Assembly: GCA_021907015.1 (NCBI GenBank)
Contig: CP091064.1
Location: forward strand, 3,224,001 to 3,288,000
Source: Pectobacterium sp. PL152
GTDB lineage: Bacteria > Pseudomonadota > Gammaproteobacteria > Enterobacterales > Enterobacteriaceae
Direction of reading: 5' to 3'
DNA: 64,000 nt
Position numbers and translations under genes: made by a program. The stretch's first letter is position 1. Each line of letters begins with the position of its first letter. This document shows positions 8,445 through 18,465 of this stretch, one piece after another. Below the pieces are notes generated by a model. That model saw nothing but the letters and a program-made list of their open reading frames with translations, did no database searches and was not told the DNA's origin.

Positions 8445-8562
8445 GTCAGGTGTACGGTTGCATTACGAAATTCTTCACGAGGAGGAAAAAGAAAACTTCA
8501 AGGCCTTAATGGATGTGGCTCGCTATACACTTTTCGCTTGTGTAGTGGGGGATAAAACATAG
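8422..8562 (+). CDS. Short hypothetical protein
   Basis: ATG at 8422 opens a 46-residue frame with a charged helix (EILHEEEKENFKALMDVARY). It ends 39 bases before the relaxase-like gene and may be co-transcribed with it. Its 5' end overlaps the divergent membrane-protein gene by 23 bases, and the ribosome site is weak. A longer form from 8269 would run fully antisense to that gene and is less likely. Confidence 0.3.
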   Translation: MKVPYSDMSGVRLHYEILHEEEKENFKALMDVARYTLFACVVGDKT

Positions 8563-8601
8563 CGTAATGCCCCTTTCCCCCGATTAAACACAAGGTACTG
8601 C

Positions 8602-10045
8602 ATGTTAAAGTGGTTCAGAAATAAAGTGGGCGCTACCACGGAGACCATGCCGATACCACTTCAACGGGTAGACGGATGGTTTACTCCGCAAAACGCGGAT
8701 GCGCTGCTGTCTACGAAGGAAAGAAAGCGAGCGCTCCAGCAATTGTGGGATAACAGCCCGTTCTCTCAGGACGTGTGGGATATTTACTGGCTGCAAACAG
8801 TGAGATCTCTGGCCGTTACTGTTCAGCAACCCCTCAATAATGAAGACGAATACTGCCGTCCAGGTGGTTTTCTGGATATGGCGCTGGATGTGGCTGTATG
8901 TGCCGTCAGGCTTTCCAGGGGATATATGTTACCTCCAGGCGCACAGCCAGAAGAGCAGGCGGCTCAAAGCTCCGCCTGGACGTCTGCGATTTTTGGGCCG
9001 CATTGTTACACAACATGGAGTGCTTATCAGCGCTGAAGGTTGTTGTGCAAAACGGCGTGTGGATACCCGGTTTGTCTGTTCCTGATGCACCATGGCGCGT
9101 CAGATTTGAAGTGAGCTCTGTTGATGTTCATGCCAGAACTGCGGCAATGGCGTTAAGACTGATACCTTCTCCAGGCATCACATGGATCGCTCGCTGGCCT
9201 CATATTCTGGATCTACTGCTGGTTTATCTTTCTGGTAAAAATCTGAAGCTGGCATACTGAACGCGATTGTCCTTAACGCCAGAGAGAAAAGTGCGGTATC
9301 AAAATGAATGATATTGCGCTATCAGCACCGGTCGAACTGGCGATTCCTGCTGTCACTATAGAACAGAATCCTCCTGTAGTATCCGTTGAGCAAGGGACAG
9401 CCACGGCAATTTCACCACTCATTGGTTATAATGATAATAATTACAATGATAATCAATTAAAGGAAGAGCAGCCTGTTGTCTCTGCGTTGGTATCTGCAAT
9501 TGATCAGGATGATTTATCCGACAGCTCATCAGGGACTGATGAATCACAAACTCATCCCACTGCTACAGCTGATTTACTGAGTGTTCTTGACCAACAATTA
9601 ACGGCAACGGTACCGGCTACAGATGTCAGTACCACTTCATCAAATGAAATGTATGAAGCAGAAGAAAATCAATCCCTCAGGAGGAACTATTTTGGGCGTG
9701 GTTGATTAATGCTGTCAGGGACGGTTCGTTGACGATAAATAATTCGGATAGCCTGGTTCATATTATGAGCCAGTATGTTTTCCTGCAAACGCCAGACTGT
9801 TTTTATCGTTTTTTTCTATCTGTAATGATTCTTCTATTGATAAAGATACGCTTCAAAAGAATTTTGAAAGTCTTAATCGACATTATTCACGGAACGGAAA
9901 GGGAATTTATATTTATCGAAAATATGAAAATGAGAATAAAGAGGGGCGTTATACAAAAATGTCGGGGTATATGATTGCATCTGAATTGATTTTTGATAAA
10001 GGGGCATGTCCGCCAGATAGTGGCTGGTTATCGCCTAATAAGTGA
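8602..10045 (+). pseudogene. TraI_2/MOBH relaxase-like gene, several frameshifts
   Basis: The first 130 residues match the TraI_2 domain of MOBH relaxases: LQQLWDNSPFSQDVW, PGGFLDMALDVAVCAVRL, YMLPPGAQPEEQAAQSSAWT. The product then breaks, but adding one base at each of five short runs (T at 8990-8994, A at 9237-9241, A at 9301-9304, C at 9674-9676, T at 9809-9815) joins five pieces into one frame of about 482 residues. It continues through ALLHN, a Ser/Thr/Gln-rich linker, and a C-terminal part like the TraI_2_C domain (LNRHYSRNGKGIYIYRKY, then SGYMI). The expected HD motif (L-L-H-D-I-G-K) reads L-L-H-N-M-E-C, so catalytic metal binding may be lost. It lies upstream of the integrase, and the 40-base gap suggests co-transcription. 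Confidence 0.7.
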
Positions 10046-10085
10046 GTTTTTAATTTTAAATTGGTTTTTATAAGGAAATAAGGTA

Positions 10086-11061
10086 ATGACTGTAACCTAT
10101 GAAGATATCATTCAGGATTACTTTTTAGTAAGCCTTTACGACCTGCAACCGAAATAAGCTACAGAAAAGTTCTGAATCTCTTTTTACGATTCACGGGAGA
10201 GAAGATCCTGCCGGCTGATGTAGATCGTCATACGGTGCTCAGTTGGCGGAGACATCTGTTGAATGAGCGCCAGCTCTCTACTATCACATGGAATAACCGG
10301 GTAGCTCATATGCGTGCCATTTTTAATCACGCAATGAAATATGATTTTGTGAAAATGAAAGAGAATCCCTTTAACAGTGTGGTAGCCAGACCTGACGTTA
10401 AGCGTAAAAAACGCTATCAGAAGAACAGATCCGAAAAATCTATTTGGTGATGGAAGCCAGGGAAGAAAAAGAGTTTGAGGATTGTGATTTCCGAAGTGCA
10501 CTACGCCCAGCCTGGTTCTGGCTGACGGTCATCGATACGCTGCGTTATACGGGCATGAGGCAAAACCAGCTGCTACACATTCGCCTGGAAGACGTTAATC
10601 TGGATGAGGGCTGGATAAATCTGCGGCCAGAGGCATCTAAAAACCATAAGGAACATATTGTTCCCATTACAACACTGCTCAGACCGCGTCTGGAGCGACT
10701 TTATCATGCCGCGCTTAATCAGGATGCGAACATGGGGGATCAGCTTTTCAACGTCCACCTGTTTAAAGGACGGAAAAGTAATGTATCCAAAAACATGGAT
10801 CCTCCACCCATGCGGGCTTTTTTTCGTCGACTGTCAGTGGAATGCCGTTGCACGATAAGCCCACACCGATTCAGGCATACGATCGCCACCGAGATGATGA
10901 AATCACCGGATCGCAATCTCAAAATTGTTCAGACGCTATTGGGACACTCTAATGTCAGCGTGACGCTGGAATATGTGGAAGGGAACATGGATATTGTCAG
11001 GAACGCACTGGAGCAGGAGTTTAGCAGGAAAAGTGTGCGCTTTGCCGGCACAGTATTATGA
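10086..11061 (+). pseudogene. Tyrosine recombinase (island integrase), two frameshifts
   Basis: ATG at 10086 follows a GGTA-type ribosome site. The frame breaks after 14 codons. Adding one T at 10122-10126 opens a core-binding domain (TEISYRKVLNLFLRF, WRRHLL), and adding one A at 10406-10411 joins it to the catalytic domain. The latter shows the tyrosine-recombinase residues in order: R in LRYTGMRQNQLLHIRLEDV, H-x-x-R in SPHRFRHTIATEM, H/W region LLGHSNVSVTLEYVEG with the nucleophile Y. The repaired protein of about 325 residues is normal for the family. It is the last gene before the tRNA-Phe 3' end and would excise or integrate the element there. Confidence 0.8.
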
Positions 11062-11140
11062 AAATCTCGTAATTTTCTTTACACAAGATTGACATAACCA
11101 ACGTGGCACTGTAAAAATCCGTTTCGGAAAGACGAGAGAA

Positions 11141-11169
11141 ACCAGAGGCATCTAGTAAATGCCTCTGGT
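11141..11169 (+). terminator. Strong hairpin after the integrase
   Basis: An 11-bp perfect stem (ACCAGAGGCAT / ATGCCTCTGGT) with a 7-base loop. It lacks a long T run. It sits between the integrase and the tRNA and could end integrase transcription or lie within the att region. Confidence 0.5.
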
Positions 11170-11291
11170 TCTTAAGTCCCGTATGTTCAATCCACGATGT
11201 AAATGCTCTAACCATCTACATGAAGACGACTCGGGTACTTTTTTCATGCCCGTTAAGGATCTCATCTCTTAACGAACAGGCTCTGAAGAAG

Positions 11292-11366
11292 TGGTGCCCG
11301 GACTCGAATCGAACCAAGGACACGAGGATTTTCAATCCTCTGCTCTACCGACTGAGCTATCCGGGC
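11292..11366 (-). tRNA. tRNA-Phe (GAA), one base short in the T arm
   Basis: The minus strand gives the acceptor GCCCGGA, D arm GCTCAGTCGGTAGAGC, anticodon stem GAGGA/TCCTC with loop TTGAAAA (anticodon GAA), and an encoded CCA. The T arm reads GGTTCGATTCGAG where the enterobacterial gene has GGTTCGATTCCGAG, so one base is missing at about 11306 and one T-stem pair cannot form. The gene is 75 instead of 76 bases with CCA. The loss resembles the other homopolymer losses here and is probably a sequence error. The 3' end faces the integrase, as expected for an attachment site. Confidence 0.9.
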
Positions 11367-11492
11367 AACGGGGCGCATTAAACCGTATTGGCCGCGTGGC
11401 GTCAACGGGTTTATCAATGAAAGCATGGAAAACCCTACTGACTGCCGACTTTTCAGCCAAAATGCGGGCTTTACCGTATTTTATGCCGGAAA

Positions 11493-12068
11493 TCAGGTGA
11501 GTGCGCCGTTTTTACGGCACAGCGCAAAGCGTAACACATCCTCTGCCAGCCGCTGGGCGGTGGCGATGCTGGCGGCCTGATGCTTGACCAGCAGGTTGCT
11601 CAGGCAGCCTTCCAGAATCAATTCCATCTGCTGTGCCACCATTTCGGGATCGTCGGTTTCCAGTTCTTCCAGCAAATCGCGGGTGTAGCGGTAAGAGGCT
11701 AGCTTCTGCTGTTCCGCAATTTGGTGGATGGGGTGGTTGATATCAGGGAAAAAGCTGCACGCGGCAATAAACAAGCAGCCTGGATAGCGCTGTTTATTCA
11801 CTGACTCGTGCAGCACCTGATAGCGTGCCAGTAGCTTCTGCTCGATACTTTTCTCGTCGTCTAAGAGAAGTTGACGCCGCCAGGTATCGACCTGCTGGCT
11901 ATGGTGACGGAGGCAGTCGTACAGCAGCGCCTCCCGATCCGGCCAGAAGGGCGTCAGTTCCTCTACCGGAACTCCCAGTCTCTCCGCCAGCATATCCAGC
12001 GTTGTCATCGCGAATCCGTGCTGCTCCAGCAGAGTAAGCGCATGTTCAAGAACGTCTTCCCGTTGCAT
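11493..12068 (-). CDS. yjdC: TetR-family regulator YjdC
   Basis: A 191-residue TetR-type regulator. The N-terminal helix-turn-helix is [42 protein letters not shown], followed by a helical ligand domain with [14 protein letters not shown] in the middle, a pattern typical of this subgroup. It lies upstream of dsbD on the same strand, with its stop at 11493 and start at 12068; the dsbD stop is 44 bases before that start. This is the E. coli order yjdC-dsbD-cutA. The ligand and targets are not known from sequence. It is the first core gene right of the island boundary. Confidence 0.85.
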   Translation of the reverse strand: MQREDVLEHALTLLEQHGFAMTTLDMLAERLGVPVEELTPFWPDREALLYDCLRHHSQQVDTWRRQLLLDDEKSIEQKLLARYQVLHESVNKQRYPGCLFIAACSFFPDINHPIHQIAEQQKLASYRYTRDLLEELETDDPEMVAQQMELILEGCLSNLLVKHQAASIATAQRLAEDVLRFALCRKNGALT

Positions 12069-12111
12069 TAGGTCTCCTCCAGAAGCACAACAAGCGAATT
12101 GAAAGTGTCGT

Positions 12112-13863
12112 TTATGGGCTGAACTTCTGCAAATGTGCCTGAAATTGTTCAGCGTTCATAAAACCGGTGACGCGCGAGCCGGGGATCTCTTTCCCCTGAG
12201 CGTCAAAAAATACGATGGTCGGCAGCCCTAAAACCTGTAGCTTTTTCAGCAGCGCGTTCTGTTCTTCGCGGTTCGCGGTGACGTCCGCCTGTAGCAGCGT
12301 GATGCGCGACAGATGGTTTTGCACCGCCGGGTCGCTGAACGTGTATTTCTCGAACTCTTTGCAGGCCACGCACCAGTCAGCGTAAAGATCGAGCATAACA
12401 GGCTGAGAACTCTTTGCCAGCGCGCTGTTGAGAGCAGCAATATTGGCGACAGGGGCAAAGCTTAGTGCTGAGGTGTGGGTTTGCGCCACGCCAGCAGGGG
12501 GAAATACCCAGTCTTGCAGCGGTTTGGCGCTGATCACCACGCCTGCCAGCAGCAGTAACTGCACGCCTCGCATCCAGCCTTTGCTGCTGCGCAGCGTCAG
12601 CATGAGTGCCCAGCCGAAGAAGGCGATACCCAGCGCGCTCCACAACCGCATTCCCCAAACTTCGCCGAGAATACGTTCCAGCAGGAAGACGGGCAGCGCC
12701 AGAATAATGAAGCCAAATGCTTCCTTAACGTACTGCATCCACGGGCCGCTACGTGGCAGCAGTTTGTTGCCGAACAGCGTGACCAGAATGAGCGGTAAGC
12801 CCATGCCGAGCGCGTAGAGATAAAGTGTGCCACCGCCTGCCAGCAGGTTGCCGCTCTGGGCGATATAAAGCAGGATGGCGCTGAGCGGGGCGGTAGTGCA
12901 AGGGGAGCAAATCAGCCCCGCCAGCGCGCCCATGCAGAATACGCCGGTGAGGGAACCGCTTTGCTGACGGTTGCTCCATTCTGTCAGTCGGGTTTGTACC
13001 GATGACGGGAGTTGGAGCGTATACAGACCAAACATGGAGAGCGCCAGCGCGACAAACATCACCGACAGGCCAATCAAAATATAGGGATGCTGGAGCGCGG
13101 CCTGAAAGCGTAATCCAGCTGCAGCGACAACCAATCCAAGCAGCGTGTAGGTCAGCGCCATACCCTGAACATAGGTCATCGACAGCAGTAGCGTTCTGCG
13201 CGGCGTCAGCTGTTCTTTTCTGCCCAGCACCAGACTGGCAATCAGCGGGTACATTGGCAGAACGCAGGGAGTAAAAGCGACACCGATACCAATCAACAGC
13301 GCCCACCACGGCGAGAACGGCATCGGCGTGGTCTGCGGTGATGCCGTCTGGTCTGATGGTGTTGCGTTGCCTGATAGCGTATTGGGCGCTGCATCTGTGC
13401 CTGTGTTAGCCAGCACCTGACTGAGAGGAACGACACGTGTTTCCGGCGGATAGCAGAAACCCGCATCGGCGCAGCCTTGGTAGGTCACTTTGACCGTTGC
13501 GCCGCTCTCGGCCTGTTGAATGGGAACCGCCAGCGCCAGCCGATCTCGCAGGATAAAGACCTGACCGAAGAACTCGTCGTTATGGCTTTCACCCTGTGGC
13601 AGCTCCACCTTGCCAAGTGTGGCGCCGTTTCCTTCGATCTTGATTTGCGCGCGGTACAGGTAGTAATCGGGGTGGATATCCCAGTGCAGATTGAGCTGGT
13701 TGTTTTGTTGCTGAAACTCAAAGGCGAAAGCCCCATCGACCGGCAGAAAGCGTGACGTCGTGCTGTTGCCAAACAGTTTCTGGCCGAAAGAAGAGGCGGC
13801 CACACTGGGGGAGCCGAAAGCCGTCCATAACAGGAAAATCAGCGTAAAGATGCGTTGAGCCAT
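12112..13863 (-). CDS. dsbD: Thiol:disulfide interchange protein DsbD
   Basis: A 583-residue inner-membrane protein that passes electrons from cytoplasmic thioredoxin to periplasmic DsbC/DsbG and CcmG. All three parts are visible: a signal peptide (about residues 1-23) and an N-terminal domain with the Cys pair in [12 protein letters not shown]; an eight-helix membrane domain with its two Cys in [10 protein letters not shown] and [10 protein letters not shown]; and a C-terminal thioredoxin domain with [13 protein letters not shown]. The length matches the family. Its ATG at 13863 overlaps the 3' end of cutA by 25 bases, so the two are coupled. Confidence 0.97.
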   Translation of the reverse strand: MAQRIFTLIFLLWTAFGSPSVAASSFGQKLFGNSTTSRFLPVDGAFAFEFQQQNNQLNLHWDIHPDYYLYRAQIKIEGNGATLGKVELPQGESHNDEFFGQVFILRDRLALAVPIQQAESGATVKVTYQGCADAGFCYPPETRVVPLSQVLANTGTDAAPNTLSGNATPSDQTASPQTTPMPFSPWWALLIGIGVAFTPCVLPMYPLIASLVLGRKEQLTPRRTLLLSMTYVQGMALTYTLLGLVVAAAGLRFQAALQHPYILIGLSVMFVALALSMFGLYTLQLPSSVQTRLTEWSNRQQSGSLTGVFCMGALAGLICSPCTTAPLSAILLYIAQSGNLLAGGGTLYLYALGMGLPLILVTLFGNKLLPRSGPWMQYVKEAFGFIILALPVFLLERILGEVWGMRLWSALGIAFFGWALMLTLRSSKGWMRGVQLLLLAGVVISAKPLQDWVFPPAGVAQTHTSALSFAPVANIAALNSALAKSSQPVMLDLYADWCVACKEFEKYTFSDPAVQNHLSRITLLQADVTANREEQNALLKKLQVLGLPTIVFFDAQGKEIPGSRVTGFMNAEQFQAHLQKFSP

Positions 13864-14171
13864 GTCAGATAATCGCTATCGCCCCCGGATACCGGCAGGA
13901 CTAACAGCTCCGGCGTATCGTAAGGGTGTTGTTGTTTCAGGTGAGTCAGCAGGGCTTGCTGATGTGAGGTATCGCTTTTTATCAGCATTTGTATTTCTGA
14001 TTGCTGTTCGAGCTTGCCTTCCCAGTAGTAGAGCGAACGTGCGCCGGGCAGCAGGGTGACGCAGGCAGCGAGCCGCGTTTCCAACAGCGATTCGGCAAGC
14101 CGTTGCGCGCAGGCGTCGTCAGGTGCGGTACATAATATGACGACAGCATCGCAAAGCGGGCGGTCAGACAT
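13839..14171 (-). CDS. cutA: Divalent-cation tolerance protein CutA
   Basis: A 110-residue protein of the trimeric CutA family, with the conserved core [16 protein letters not shown] segment ([21 protein letters not shown]), IQMLIKSD and [13 protein letters not shown]. The start at 14171 ([11 protein letters not shown]) is chosen over 14219 because it has a GAGGATGTG ribosome site and gives the usual family length. It overlaps dsbD by 25 bases. Linked to copper tolerance in E. coli mutants, but the biochemical role remains unclear. Confidence 0.93.
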   Translation of the reverse strand: MSDRPLCDAVVILCTAPDDACAQRLAESLLETRLAACVTLLPGARSLYYWEGKLEQQSEIQMLIKSDTSHQQALLTHLKQQHPYDTPELLVLPVSGGDSDYLTWLNASLR

Positions 14172-14302
14172 CACATCCTCCGTGTCAGATGAACAAATTC
14201 CAGACAACCAGAGCCACACTATACCTTGCTTTATTGTTTGAAGGGAATGAGGCGGATCGACGTGTCAGGTCGATCCGCGAGGGGCTGTCTGAAAGGCAAC
14301 CT

Positions 14303-15601
14303 TTAGATCAGGATGCTGCCGAGGATAAAGCCAAATATCACCGACAACGTAATCGCCATCACGCCGGGAATCAGGAAGGAGTGGTTAAACACAAATTTGC
14401 CGATGCGCGTTGAGCCCGTGTCGTCCATCTCCACCGCTGCCAGCAGAGTGGGGTAGGTCGGCAGAACGAACAGGGCGGAAACGGCAGCGAAAGACGCCAC
14501 GGCCGTGACCGGAGAGACGCCCAGCAGTAACGCCGCTGGCATCAGTGCTTTCGCTGTTGCCGCCTGCGAGTAAAGCAGCGTCGCGGCGAAGAACAGCACG
14601 ACGGCCAGCATCCACGGGTAGCTTTGCAGCAGCGCGCCTGCGGTGTCCTGAATATCGGAAATGTGCGCTTTAACAAAGGTATCGCCGAGCCACGCCACGC
14701 CCATCACGCAGATACAGGCGCTCATGCCGGACTTAAACGTGCTGGCAGAGAGGATACGCGCGGTGTCGATTTTGCAGGTGATGCAAATCAGCGTGGCGAT
14801 AGTCAGCATGAAGACCACAATCGCTTCGTTGCGTGGCAGAACGGGGTTTTGAATCAGCCCAACCGTGCCGCTGATCGCCGTGGCATACAGCACGACAGCG
14901 ACGATGCCGATCAGAAACAGCATCACGGAAAGTTTGGCGCCCGGTTTGATCTCATGCTGGCTATTACCGCGCAGCGTGGTTTCACCTTTTTCAGACGTTC
15001 CTGATAAATCGGATCGTCTTTCAGCTCTTTACCCAAGAAGTTGGTCACAATCGCCGTCAGCAGGATCGCGGCGAGCGTGGTTGGAATACAGATGCCTAAC
15101 AGCAGCAGATAGCTGACCCCGTGCGGCTCAAGAATACCGGCGACAAACACCACTGCCGCAGAGATTGGCGACGCGGTAATCGCGATTTGCGAGGCGACAA
15201 CGGCGATAGAGAGCGGACGAGAAGGGCGAATCCCCTGCTCTTTGGCGACTTCGGCGATAACCGGCAGGGTGGAAAACGCGGTGTGCCCGGTTCCAGCCAG
15301 AATCGTCATGAAGTAGGTGACCAGCGGCGCGAGAAAGGTGACGTATTTCGGGTGTTTACGCAGCAGTTTCTCCGCCAGACTGACCAGATAATCCATTCCG
15401 CCCGCCACCTGCATGGCGGCGATGGCGGCGATAACGGCCATGATGATTTCAATGACATCAAAGGGATTACGCCGGGCTTTATCTGGAACCCTAGCGTAGT
15501 ACAAGCACTCCCAGGCCACCGGCGAAACCAATGCCGATGCCTCCCAGTCGTGCCCCCAAATAGATGGCGAGCAGAACGATGAATAACTCAAGACCAAGCA
15601 T
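14303..15601 (-). pseudogene. dcuA: Anaerobic C4-dicarboxylate antiporter DcuA, three frameshifts
   Basis: DcuA exchanges fumarate or aspartate for succinate across the inner membrane during anaerobic growth. The start ATG at 15601 gives MLGLELFIVLLAIYLGARLG, the family N-terminus. The frame breaks at about 15495-15500, at 15460-15462 (T run) and at 14987-14991 (A run on the coding strand). Restoring one base at each yields one 433-residue protein, the same length as E. coli DcuA, including IIMAVIAAIAAMQVAGG and GMSACICVMGVAWLGD. As written the gene is dead. The perfect repair to family length argues for sequence error. It lies downstream of aspA as in E. coli. Confidence 0.88.
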
Positions 15602-15634
15602 GACTATGCTCCTTAATTAATAAAAAATTCAATC

Positions 15635-15830
15635 TACTCGTCATACTTCAAGCTGCTTGTGCGTTGGCAATACTCGACTCATCACTGAGTCTCGCCCTGA
15701 AGGGCCGCCGCAAGCGGCGTTCAAATCGGCTAGGCCGATTTGTCCTTACTCACCCCAGTCACTTACTTGTGTAAGCTCTTGGGGATTCATGCGGTTGCTG
15801 CCTTCACGCAACTCGAATTATTTAGAGTAC
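15635..15830. repeat. Dispersed intergenic palindromic repeat
   Basis: The block begins ACTCGTCATACTTCAAGCTG and ends CTCGAATTATTTAGAGTA, a pair of ends I recall from a dispersed noncoding repeat in Pectobacterium, Serratia and Yersinia intergenic DNA. Inside are the small inverted repeats CCGCCGCAAGCGGCG and AAATCGGCTAGGCCGATTT, and CTTACTTGTGTAAG. It fills most of the 318-base aspA-dcuA gap, and no gene is seen there. Confidence 0.6.
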
Positions 15831-15867
15831 ATAACTTATTCTTATGGCCGTAGACGGCAAAAAATAA

Positions 15868-15899
15868 AGGCACGGCGTTCTTCGTGAACGGACGTGCCT
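15868..15899 (-). terminator. Terminator after aspA
   Basis: On the minus strand a stem AGGCACG / CGTGCCT with an inner CGTTC/GAACG pairing is followed by TTTATTTTTT. It lies 20 bases past the aspA stop and separates aspA from dcuA transcription. Confidence 0.75.
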
Positions 15900-15919
15900 G
15901 TGGGTATTAGATGTCGGTG

Positions 15920-17355
15920 TTAGGGAAGCTCGTTTTCATCGGTGTAGCGTTTGGCTTTGTACGCCGGATGCATCAGGTTCTGGATGGAGAAAATGTCATC
16001 CAGCTCGGCTTCCGTCAGTAGGCCGCGCTCCAGTACGACTTCGCGCACGCTTTTCCCCGTTTCCGCGCAGATTCTGCCGACGATATCGCCGTTATGGTGG
16101 CCGATGAACGGGTTCAGGTACGTCACAATCCCGATGGAGTTGAAGACATAGGCCTCGCACACGCTCTTATTGGCGGTGATGCCGTTGACGCATTTCTCCA
16201 GCAGGTTGTAGCAGGCGTTGGTCAGAATGTGGGTTGATTCAAACATTGCCTGACCGATAACCGGCTCCATCACGTTTAACTGTAATTGCCCGGCCTCTGA
16301 TGCCATCGTGACGCAGGTATCGTTACCGATGACCTTGAAGCACACCTGATTGACGACTTCCGGTACGACCGGGTTAACCTTGGCGGGCATGATCGAGGAA
16401 CCTGCCTGTAGCTCCGGCAGGTTGATTTCATTCAGGCCAGCGCGGGGGCCGGAAGAGAGCAGACGCAGGTCATTACAGATCTTCGACAGCTTCACGGCCA
16501 GCCGCTTCAGCGAGCTGTGTACCATGACATAGGCGCCGCAGTCTGACGTCGCTTCGATCAAATCTTCTGCTGGCACACACGCCAGACCGCTGACTTCCGC
16601 CAGCCGCTGTACCGCCAGTTGCTGGTAGCCGTCTGGCGTATTCAGACGTGTACCGATGGCGGTAGCCCCAGATTGACTTCAAGCAGCAGCTCCGCCGTGC
16701 GCAGCAGGTTTTGATTTCTTCCTGCAACAGCACGTTAAACGCATGAAACTCCTGGCCGAGCGTCATCGGTACGGCATCCTGCAACTGAGTACGCCCCATC
16801 TTCAGCACGTCTTCAAATTCTTTGGCTTTGCGCTCGAAACCATCGCTCAACTTCGCTATCGCCTCGGTCAGCTTAAGTACGGACGCGTAGACCGCGATAC
16901 GAAATCCGGTGGGGTAGGCATCATTCGTGGACTGGCATTTATTCAGATGATCGTTGGGGTTCAGATACTGGTATTCGCCTTTCTGGTGGCCCATCAGTTC
17001 CAGACCAATATTGGCTAATACTTCGTTGGTATTCATATTGACCGACGTGCCAGCGCCCCCTGATAGACATCGACCGGAAACTGATCCATGCATTTTCCGT
17101 TATTCAGCACTTCATCGCAGGCACGGATGATGATGTCGGCGATTTTTTCGGGATAGTTTGCAGTTCCCTGTTCGCCAACGCCGCAGCTTTCTTCACCATG
17201 ACCATGCCGCGTACGAACTCGGGAATGTCGCTGATTTTATTGTTGCTGATATAGAAATTTTCGACGGCGCGCAGCGTATGAACGCCATAATACGCGTCTG
17301 CGGGAACTTCTCGGGTGCCTAACAGGTCTTCTTCAATACGGATGTTTTCTGACAT
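15920..17355 (-). pseudogene. aspA: Aspartate ammonia-lyase AspA, four frameshifts
   Basis: AspA converts L-aspartate to fumarate and ammonia in the cytoplasm, feeding fumarate respiration together with DcuA. ATG at 17355 opens [20 protein letters not shown]. Single bases are missing in the runs at 17143-17148, 17056-17060, 16709-16712 and 16666-16669. Adding them gives one frame of 479 residues, against 478 in E. coli. The fumarase-superfamily signature [11 protein letters not shown] is intact near 16390. Taken literally the gene is in pieces. All four breaks are in homopolymers, so error is likelier than decay. A CRP-like site lies upstream at 17626. Confidence 0.9.
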
Positions 17356-17625
17356 GAGAGTGCCTATCCTGTTGTGCGACTAGTGATGCAACTAGACGCT
17401 GTGGGCTGGTGTGTCGGGCGGCGTTATCGTGGGAAACTGTTATCTCAGAAAACGTGCTCTCTCAGGCAAACAGTGTGACCCTGGATAAACCGTCTTATCT
17501 CGGCAATAGTCTCGGGATGTTTGACCAACCAAGTATCCATTGCCGTGAGGATATGTCGTTATGAAAGCGAAAAACAGGTGTTTAGATCACTATACTGGCG
17601 TTCTCTACCACTACGGTAAATGAAC

Positions 17626-17641
17626 TGTGACTGTAGTCACG
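17626..17641. promoter_or_regulatory. CRP/FNR-type site upstream of aspA
   Basis: TGTGA-CTGTAG-TCACG matches the CRP consensus TGTGA-N6-TCACA at nine of ten positions. It is about 270 bases upstream of the aspA start and 240 upstream of fxsA. E. coli aspA is known to respond to CRP. The 528-base gap 17356-17883 contains no gene that I can support. Confidence 0.55.
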
Positions 17642-17883
17642 AGTCACTATTTTAGAACACTATTCGTGAGGCGACGGCTTGAAAATGCGCAAAGCCGTCC
17701 CCATTTAAGTCAATCACGATGTGCCGGATCGCTGAGCAGAGCGCGCATTTTACCTAATCCATTGGTAGTAAAAGTCGATGGGCAGTAACGCGTGCTGGGT
17801 TTTCAATCGCGATGGGCTTAACACGTTATTATTCACACACGTTTTTATTAAAACAGTACGCGTAAAACACACAGGAGAACCGG

Positions 17884-18355
17884 GTGCGCTGGTTACCGTT
17901 ATTATTATTTTTCTTTTGGCTTACATCGAGATATCGCTGTTTATTCAGGTGGCTGAGGTGCTGGGCGTCGCCATGACCCTGCTGCTGGTGGTCTTCACGT
18001 CCTGCGTGGGGGTCTCGCTGGTGCGCAATCAGGGGATGAAGACGCTGGTGCAGATGCAGCAGAAAATGGCAGCAGGTGAAAGCCCGGCGGCTGAAATGGT
18101 AAAAAGCGTGTCACTGGTGCTGGCGGGCTTCCTGCTCCTGATTCCGGGTTTCCTGACTGACTTTCTGGGGCTGCTGCTGCTGCTGCCACCGGTGCAAAAA
18201 AGCCTGACGCTCAAACTGATGCCTCACCTGCATATCTGGCGTTCCGGCTCCGGCGCGTCGTCGTCTTCTGGGGTAACACCTTTGAGGGTGAATACCAGCG
18301 CAAGGATGGCGGGAGCGCAAATATTGAACATCGGGACGATCGTAACGACCGTTAA
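17884..18355 (+). pseudogene. fxsA: Phage-exclusion suppressor FxsA, two frameshifts
   Basis: FxsA is an inner-membrane protein whose overproduction relieves F-plasmid exclusion of phage T7. The GTG at 17884 follows an AGGAG site and starts MRWLPLLL. One T is missing at 17908-17912; the repaired frame runs FFLLAYIEISLFIQVAEVLG through MQQKMAAGESPAAEM and LTDFLGLLLLLPPVQKSL. A second loss near 18252-18255 hides the charged tail (GNTFEGEYQRKDG to the TAA at 18353). Repaired length is about 157 residues, normal for the family. In E. coli yjeH lies between fxsA and groS; here groS follows directly. Confidence 0.85.
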
Positions 18356-18380
18356 CGTCACGATGAACTGAAAAACAGAT

Positions 18381-18412
18381 AAGGATTATCATATTGATAA
18401 TCCTTATTTTTT
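18381..18412 (+). terminator. Terminator after fxsA
   Basis: A perfect AAGGATTATC / GATAATCCTT stem with a short loop is followed by ATTTTTT. It insulates fxsA from the groE promoter. Confidence 0.85.
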
Positions 18413-18465
18413 ATCTGCTGTCTGCGACAAGTGGCCGCCTAACGCAAAAAAAATGAATTTTCTCC

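Larger units (their letters stand above)
1..11291. mobile_element. End of an integrative/genomic island at tRNA-Phe
   Basis: The stretch up to the 3' end of the tRNA-Phe gene carries phage-like orphans, a TraF_2-family protein, small DNA-binding regulators, a TraI_2 (MOBH) relaxase-like gene and a tyrosine integrase that is the last gene before the tRNA. An integrase pointing at the 3' end of a tRNA is the classic boundary of an ICE or genomic island. The left end lies outside the window, so its length and the second att repeat cannot be seen. The region is visibly richer in A+T than the core genes that follow. In Pectobacterium atrosepticum a large horizontally acquired island (HAI2) is known at a tRNA-Phe; whether this is related is not shown here. 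Confidence 0.7.

Noticed and set aside
8898..9260. 120-residue frame as a separate gene
   Set aside because: It is the second piece of the TraI_2 protein and joins the first when one T is restored; its own N-terminus is off-frame sequence.
14303..17355. Programmed frameshifting in dcuA and aspA
   Set aside because: Seven shifts in two genes that are single frames in related bacteria, with no slippery heptamer and stimulator pattern, make recoding implausible.
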